Source: an uncultured Bacteroidales bacterium
GTDB taxonomy: Bacteria; Bacteroidota; Bacteroidia; Bacteroidales; FEN-979
Reading direction: 5' to 3'
Assembly: GCA_903926565.1 (NCBI GenBank)
Contig: CAIYJU010000107.1
Coordinates: 1-37,595, forward strand
Length of the DNA: 37,595 nt
The notes beneath the pieces were generated by a model that was given only the letters and a program-made list of their open reading frames with translations, had not been told where the DNA came from and searched no databases. Positions 32,789 through 37,595 of the stretch are shown here, piece after piece; position 1 is the first letter of the stretch, and each line of letters opens with the position of its first letter. The position numbers and the translations under genes were made by a program.

Positions 32789-32840
32789 CAACGAAATAGC
32801 AACACCTTGAGGAATGTTGAAAAGTTTTCTCAAGAAACAA

Positions 32841-32854
32841 CTCTCCCGGGAGAG
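32841..32854. repeat. 14-base palindrome upstream of parA
   Basis: CTCTCCCGGGAGAG is a perfect palindrome in the 123-base gap between the DUF3276 gene and parA. A looser inverted pair, CTTGAG (32806-32811) and CTCAAG (32829-32834), lies beside it. It may be a hairpin ending the DUF3276 transcript or an operator; no T-run follows. Confidence 0.45.
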
Positions 32855-32882
32855 AGCGGTAGAATAAACCAGATGATATTTG

Positions 32883-33266
32883 TTAGTTTGTGTCGGGATC
32901 GTGTGACAGATCTTCAAATTCAATCGTTCTGGAAGATGTTCTGATAACTTCCGGATTTTGATCTGAAGCTGTATCATAATCGAATTCAGGCCTTTCCGGT
33001 GCTTTGCCGGTACGTATGTATTCAATCACATCACTTAAGCCATTCGCGAATTTATCGAAATCCTCTTTATAGAGGAATAACTTGTGCTTCTCATAAAAAA
33101 ACTTGCCCTGTTCATTGTTAAATCTTCTCTTACTCTCAGTGATTGTGATAAAATAATCTTCACCGACGGTAGATTTTACATCAAAAAAATAGGTTCGCTT
33201 ACCCGCACGCACGGCACGTGAAAAAATTTCTTCCCTGTCGCGTTCTTTGTTTTCCATTTCCTCCAT
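32883..33266 (-). CDS. DUF3276 (PUR-alpha-like) nucleic-acid-binding protein
   Basis: A 127-residue protein with FSRAVRAGKRTYFFDVK near the start, the signature of DUF3276, a Bacteroidota family with a PUR-alpha-like single-stranded nucleic-acid-binding fold. The C-terminal 30 residues are acidic and likely disordered. It is divergent from nusB. The precise role is unknown. Confidence 0.85.
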   Translation of the reverse strand: MEEMENKERDREEIFSRAVRAGKRTYFFDVKSTVGEDYFITITESKRRFNNEQGKFFYEKHKLFLYKEDFDKFANGLSDVIEYIRTGKAPERPEFDYDTASDQNPEVIRTSSRTIEFEDLSHDPDTN

Positions 33267-33317
33267 CCTGCAGACTGTTTATTATAAGTGCATCAAATTC
33301 GTTTATTTCAGCGCTCG

Positions 33318-33325
33318 CAAAAATA
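33318..33325 (-). promoter_or_regulatory. Candidate -7 element for the DUF3276 gene
   Basis: On the minus strand TATTTTTG fits TAnnTTTG, with a predicted leader of about 45 bases. No clear -33 element. Confidence 0.35.
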
Positions 33326-33362
33326 AAAATATTATCCGAATAAATTTTATTTCTTATTTCCG

Positions 33363-33370
33363 TAGCTTTG
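33363..33370 (+). promoter_or_regulatory. Candidate -7 element for nusB
   Basis: TAGCTTTG fits TAnnTTTG and lies 48 bases before the nusB ATG. The 151-base divergent region 33267-33417 holds no gene. Confidence 0.4.
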
Positions 33371-33417
33371 CAACCGCTAAATAGTCAATTTAAACATGTT
33401 CTTTTCATAAATCAGCA

Positions 33418-34380
33418 ATGCTCGGCAGAAGACATTATCGTATCAAAGTGCTCCAGGCATTGTATGCCTATTTTCAAGGTGGAGAAGCCAGGATAGAAGT
33501 GGCTGAGAAAAATCTTCTGAACAGTCTTGATAAGGTTCATGAACTCTATTTTCTCCAATTTTCGTTTCTTCTGGAAGTGCTCCATTTCTACCGTTTCAGG
33601 ATGGAAGAGTCCAAAACGAAATTTTACCCGACACCCGACGAAGTCAATCCAAGCTACAAATTAGTCGAAAACCGGCTGGTACTCCAGTTGCAGGAAAACC
33701 GGCAAATGATGGATGAGTCACTGAAGTATAAAATTTCATGGACTGAAGAGCAGGAGATGGTCAGAAAGGTTTATCAGAAATTGAAAGCCAGCAAGGATCT
33801 CGCTGATTATCTGGATTCAGGGGAGAGTTCATATCGCGAAGATCAGGATTTTTTAGAAAAGCTGTTCCGGAAATTTATTGCCAAATCGGCCGACCTGCAG
33901 TTTTATTTTGAAGAACGCAATATTTTCTGGGAGGATGATTTTGAAGTTGCTGCTGTCTTTATCATCAAAACGATCAAGCTCATGACTGAGTCCTTCGGGG
34001 AAAGGGATTCATTACCAGCTTTGCTAACCAAAGGCCTTGAAGAGGATCCGGATGATGACAGGAAGTTTATTCTTACTCTTTTTCGTAAGACGATCATGAA
34101 CAGCGATGAATCTGACAAACTGATTGATGAACGGACCCGCAACTGGGAACTCGAACGGATTGCCCTTACGGATGTATTGCTGATTAAAATGGCGTTGACT
34201 GAACTGACCAATTTTTCCCAGATTCCCGTTAAAGTTACCCTGAATGAGTACATTGAGATTTCAAAGCAGTTCAGCTCGCAGAAAAGCAAGTCGTTCATCA
34301 ATGGCATCCTCGATAAACTGGTGTCGGATCTCACGGAGCAAAAAAAGATCAAGAAAACAGGCAGGGGATTGATGACCTAG
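33418..34380 (+). CDS. nusB: Transcription antitermination factor NusB, long Bacteroidota form
   Basis: A 320-residue protein, over twice the size of E. coli NusB. It begins RRHYRIKVLQALYAYFQ, a NusB-type first helix, and the C-terminal 120 residues (ELERIALTDVLLIKMALTEL, then NEYIEISKQF) match the NusB helical core. The middle is a long helical insertion typical of the phylum. It acts with NusE in rRNA antitermination. Confidence 0.92.
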   Translation: MLGRRHYRIKVLQALYAYFQGGEARIEVAEKNLLNSLDKVHELYFLQFSFLLEVLHFYRFRMEESKTKFYPTPDEVNPSYKLVENRLVLQLQENRQMMDESLKYKISWTEEQEMVRKVYQKLKASKDLADYLDSGESSYREDQDFLEKLFRKFIAKSADLQFYFEERNIFWEDDFEVAAVFIIKTIKLMTESFGERDSLPALLTKGLEEDPDDDRKFILTLFRKTIMNSDESDKLIDERTRNWELERIALTDVLLIKMALTELTNFSQIPVKVTLNEYIEISKQFSSQKSKSFINGILDKLVSDLTEQKKIKKTGRGLMT

Positions 34381-34519
34381 GGATCAGCCAATTTCAAAGT
34401 GCAAAATTCAAATTTTATAATGCAAATGCACAGGATATTTGACAACGGGATTGAATTTTGATCTAAGCTAAAATATTTTGTCTCGTTTTTCGTTTAGAGA
34501 ACACACTAAAAAATCAATC

Positions 34520-35584
34520 GTGCACCACATCATACAAAGAACCGCTCTGATTTTTTGCCTTTCCGGACTTTTTATCACCCTGGCATCTGCACAGATTGGG
34601 GGTAACGGCACCTATAAGTTTCTTGGTTATTCAAATTCTGCGCGCATTGCCGGTATGGGAGGGAATTTTCTCGCCATCAATGACAATGACATCACGCTCA
34701 CACAGGGGAACCCGTCACTTATCAATCCATCGATGAATAATAACCTGGCACTCAGTTATGTAAATACTTCAGGAGGGATTAATTACGGGTTTGTTGCATT
34801 TGCACACAACTTTGAAAAAGTAGGTTGTTTTGTCGGGAACTTCCAGTTTCTCAATTATGGAAAGTTTACCGGGGCCGACGCTGCAGGCAATGTAACCGGA
34901 AATTTTTCAGCGGGAGAATATGCGCTGAATGTGGGTTGGGGGAGAAAACTATCACCTGTTTTTTCTATCGGGGCGAATGGTAAACTGATCTATTCCCAGC
35001 TTGAAACGTATCAGTCGTTTGGCATTGCCGTTGACGTGGCCGGATCCTACATGTCAAAAGATGAATCCTTTACAGCATCTTTGATTGGGCGTAACATCGG
35101 CACCCAGCTGGTTCCATATCTGCCTGGCAAGTATGAGCCATTGCCATTTGAACTGCAGATCGGGATGTCTCAGAAACTCAAACATATTCCACTCCGTTTT
35201 TCACAACTTCTGACAAACTTGCAGAAATGGGATCTTACCTATGTTGATCCGGCTGATCCGGCAAATATCGCAGATCCCATCACCGGTGAGACAAAGCAAA
35301 AAACAGGTGCCGCAAAAGTAGCGGACGGAATTATGCGTCATGTTGTATTGGGTGCTGAACTTACCATTGCGAAAATTCTTGCCATCCGTATAGGATATAA
35401 CTACCAGCGCAGGCAGGAACTTAAGCTTACAACCAAATCAGGACTTACCGGTTTCTCCATGGGGGTCGGGTTGCGCGTTAAAATGTTTAACCTGAGTTAT
35501 ACTCGTGCTTCCTACACTGCCGGAATTCCAATGAACTATCTCACGGTTGGCGTAAGTCTCCAGGAATTTGTTAAAAAGCAATAG
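34520..35584 (+). CDS. porQ: Type IX secretion system protein PorQ
   Basis: An outer-membrane beta-barrel-like protein of about 354 residues with a signal peptide ending ASA-Q. NSARIAGMGGNFLA and the repeated Gly-aromatic strands to the C-terminus fit PorQ. PorQ helps attach cargo at the surface in type IX secretion, found only in Bacteroidota. Start choice: GTG at 34520 gives a compact signal peptide; TTG at 34478 in the same frame would add 14 residues. Neither has a clear ribosome-binding site. The stop is 2 bases before ispH. Confidence 0.85.
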   Translation: MHHIIQRTALIFCLSGLFITLASAQIGGNGTYKFLGYSNSARIAGMGGNFLAINDNDITLTQGNPSLINPSMNNNLALSYVNTSGGINYGFVAFAHNFEKVGCFVGNFQFLNYGKFTGADAAGNVTGNFSAGEYALNVGWGRKLSPVFSIGANGKLIYSQLETYQSFGIAVDVAGSYMSKDESFTASLIGRNIGTQLVPYLPGKYEPLPFELQIGMSQKLKHIPLRFSQLLTNLQKWDLTYVDPADPANIADPITGETKQKTGAAKVADGIMRHVVLGAELTIAKILAIRIGYNYQRRQELKLTTKSGLTGFSMGVGLRVKMFNLSYTRASYTAGIPMNYLTVGVSLQEFVKKQ

Positions 35585-35586
35585 GG

Positions 35587-36465
35587 TTGCAGGTTACCAT
35601 TGATCCCCATTCCGGCTTTTGCTTTGGCGTGGTCTATGCCATAGAGGTTGCTGAACGCGAACTGCAGGAAAATTCCCTGCTCTATTGCCTGGGAGATATT
35701 GTCCACAACGACAAAGAGGTTGAACGACTGAAGTTGTTGGGACTTGTCATCATTACGCATGACGAATTCAGGCTGCTTCACGATTGTAAGGTGATGATCC
35801 GGGCCCACGGAGAGCCGCCAGAGACATACAGCACAGCCCATCAAAACAATATTCAATTGATTGATGCGTCATGCCCGATCGTTCTGAACCTGCAAAATCA
35901 GATAAACCGGGGTTACCTTGAAATGCAGGGTAAGAACGGCCAGATCGTGATATATGGCAACGAAGGACATGCCGAAGTGAATGCCTTAAAAGGGCAAACA
36001 GACAATACTGCCGTAGTGATCGGGAATGAAAAGGATCTGGCTAAGATAGATTTCAAACGGCCGGTAAGGTTATATAGCCAAACAACCAAAAGTGTCGAAG
36101 GATTTCATGCCATGGCAACTCAGATCAGGAACAGGATGGTGGAAATTTCATGCGGTCAGCCAGTTGATTTTGAATCGAATGACAGTATTTGCAGGCAGGT
36201 TTCCAATCGTGTTGATCAGTTGAAGGAGTTTGTTTCAGGTTTTGATATCGTGGTTTTTATCAGTGGACTGAAGAGCTCCAACGGGATGGTACTCTACCAG
36301 CATTGTAAAAGAACAAACCCGGTGACTTACCTTGTTTCAAGTGCAGCTGATGTGGAACCAGCCTGGTTTGAGAATATGCGATCGGTTGGAATATGCGGGG
36401 CAACCTCCACGCCAAAATGGCTGATGGAAGAGATAGCTTGCGAAATTCGGAAATTCAATGACTGA
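35587..36465 (+). CDS. ispH: 4-hydroxy-3-methylbut-2-enyl diphosphate reductase
   Basis: A 292-residue [4Fe-4S] enzyme of the methylerythritol isoprenoid pathway. Cluster ligands Cys12, Cys96 and Cys202 are present, along with His41, His74 (RAHGE) and GHAE (127-130). It starts with TTG at 35587; Cys12 then has the same number as in E. coli IspH, which supports the start. The end overlaps recF by 8 bases. Confidence 0.95.
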   Translation: MQVTIDPHSGFCFGVVYAIEVAERELQENSLLYCLGDIVHNDKEVERLKLLGLVIITHDEFRLLHDCKVMIRAHGEPPETYSTAHQNNIQLIDASCPIVLNLQNQINRGYLEMQGKNGQIVIYGNEGHAEVNALKGQTDNTAVVIGNEKDLAKIDFKRPVRLYSQTTKSVEGFHAMATQIRNRMVEISCGQPVDFESNDSICRQVSNRVDQLKEFVSGFDIVVFISGLKSSNGMVLYQHCKRTNPVTYLVSSAADVEPAWFENMRSVGICGATSTPKWLMEEIACEIRKFND

Positions 36466-37567
36466 AATGTACCTTCAGAGGCTCATCCTCACCGGTTTTA
36501 AAAATTATACCCAGGCAGAATTTTCTTTCTCAGCGAAAATCAACTGCTTCATCGGGAATAACGGAGTCGGGAAAACGAATTTACTCGATGCAATTCATTA
36601 CCTGTCATTCTGCAAAAGTTACTTTACGAGTCTGGATTTACAGAATATCAGGCATGGTGAAGAGTTTTTTGCGATCCACGGGAATTATCACCGTGGTGAC
36701 GATACGCATGACCTTGTACAGTGCATACAGAAGAAAAATCAGCGTAAACGTTTCCTGATCAATAAAAAGGAGTATGAACGGCTTGCCGATCATATCGGAA
36801 ATTTCCCTCTTGTGATGATTTCTCCGTACGATCGCGACCTGATCAACGAAGGAAGCGAATTGCGCAGAAAATATATCGACAGTGTGATCTCCCAGTTTGA
36901 TAAGTTTTACCTGGATGATCTCATCCAATATAACAAAGCTCTTGTACAACGTAATGCACTGCTGAAATCTTTCGGTGAACAACATTACTTTGATGCGGTA
37001 ATGCTTGAGCCATGGGATGATCAGCTGATCCGGCTCGGGGAACTTGTTTATACCAAAAGAACGCTGTTCCTGGAACAATTCATCCCTTTGTTTCAGCGGT
37101 ATTTCCGTTTTCTGAGCAACGGTTCTGAAACTGTAGATATCCGGTATGTCTCTCAAAATGCTGAAAATTCCTACGGTGACGTGTTTAAAGCAGCGATTGC
37201 CAGGGATCGGGCTGCCCAACATACGACCATGGGTGTTCACAAAGATGACCTTGAATTGATGCTCGACGGCTATCCTGTCAAGAAATTCGGGTCGCAGGGA
37301 CAGCAGAAATCATTTGTGGTTGCTGTCAAACTGGCCCAGTTTGATTACACCCGACAGGTAAAGGGATTTAAACCTATCTTATTACTGGATGATGTTTTTG
37401 ATAAGTTAGATGACCTTAGAGTTTCGCAATTGATCAAAATGGTGAGTGAAAACAGTTTCGGGCAGGTTTTCATCACCGACACAAACAGGGAACGGATTAT
37501 CTCTATCTTTGACTCTATGGATATTGAACATGAGATTTTTAATATACCGCTGAAGAATAATGAATAA
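36458..37567 (+). CDS. recF: DNA replication and repair protein RecF
   Basis: A 369-residue SMC-like ATPase that loads RecA at gaps. Walker A GNNGVGKT (33-40), a signature GSQGQQKS and a C-terminal LLLDDVFDKLD Walker B are present. An ATG at 36467 is an alternative start. The last three residues and the stop are encoded by the heptamer repeat that follows, so the C-terminus may vary between strains. Confidence 0.95.
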   Translation: MTEMYLQRLILTGFKNYTQAEFSFSAKINCFIGNNGVGKTNLLDAIHYLSFCKSYFTSLDLQNIRHGEEFFAIHGNYHRGDDTHDLVQCIQKKNQRKRFLINKKEYERLADHIGNFPLVMISPYDRDLINEGSELRRKYIDSVISQFDKFYLDDLIQYNKALVQRNALLKSFGEQHYFDAVMLEPWDDQLIRLGELVYTKRTLFLEQFIPLFQRYFRFLSNGSETVDIRYVSQNAENSYGDVFKAAIARDRAAQHTTMGVHKDDLELMLDGYPVKKFGSQGQQKSFVVAVKLAQFDYTRQVKGFKPILLLDDVFDKLDDLRVSQLIKMVSENSFGQVFITDTNRERIISIFDSMDIEHEIFNIPLKNNE

Positions 37568-37595
37568 CGAATAACGAATAACGAATAACGAATAA
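37555..37595. repeat. Heptamer tandem repeat (GAATAAC)n
   Basis: One GAATAAT, then four GAATAAC and a partial copy that runs off the right edge. The array starts inside the recF coding sequence; the recF TAA stop lies in the second unit. Same unit length and position as the arrays at 1-42 and 8271-8312. Confidence 0.85.

Noticed and set aside
31073..32882. parS centromere site near parAB
   Set aside because: I looked for TGTTTCACGTGAAACA-like sequences and saw none; the CTCTCCCGGGAGAG palindrome does not resemble parS.

Overview
The window looks like chromosomal DNA from a strictly anaerobic Bacteroidota, probably an uncultured fermenter related to Bacteroidales. Four things point there: promoters of the Bacteroidota type (TAnnTTTG); a type IX secretion gene (porQ); Bacteroidota-style long LepB and NusB; and the gene order parA-parB-DUF5683-dapB-lepB. 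No tRNA, rRNA, CRISPR array, insertion sequence or phage gene was seen. No gap between genes exceeds about 220 bases.

Bases 1-21.5 kb form a hydrogen-metabolism island. It holds three separate NADH-linked [FeFe]-hydrogenase operons, all on the minus strand, and two hydrogen-sensor-like proteins. Operon 1 (6201 down to 74) is hydC1-hydB1-hydA1-hydS1; HydS1 fuses a sensory (group C-like) hydrogenase module directly to a histidine kinase. Divergent from it, at 6391-9533, are HydS2 (the same sensory module plus a PAS domain) and a SpoIIE/PP2C-type phosphatase. Operon 2 (14121 down to 9601) is hndB-hydB2-hydA2-hydC2. Operon 3 (21471 down to 17987) is hydC3-hydB3-hydA3, with a stripped-down HydB3. 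The upstream regions of all three operons carry 18-base palindromes of the form TTGTKAA-N4-TTMACAA, which resemble sites for the NADH/NAD+ sensor Rex. The inferred picture is three hydrogenases of different electron wiring, under shared redox control and watched by two H2 sensors with opposite output chemistry (kinase and phosphatase). The maturases HydE, HydF and HydG are not in the window.

Between operons 2 and 3 lies a two-component system (histidine kinase 15029-16924, OmpR-type regulator 14312-15007). Divergent from it is a small exported protein gene (17060-17827) whose promoter has four TTAAC repeats at 10-11 base spacing, a good candidate regulator site.

From 21.7 kb on, the content is housekeeping. 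truA is followed by a long minus-strand run, transcribed parA-parB-DUF5683-dapB-lepB-DUF4412-like-ftsK-lolA-like-transketolase N-transketolase C. A DUF3276 gene and nusB are divergent, and then porQ-ispH-recF runs on the plus strand. Heptamer tandem repeats sit just past the ends of three genes (hydS1, hydS2, recF).

The main oddities are a Cys-to-Ser change at an H-cluster ligand position in HydA3, a Cys-to-Tyr change at another ligand position in HydS2, the minimal HydB3, and the shared Rex-like operators.
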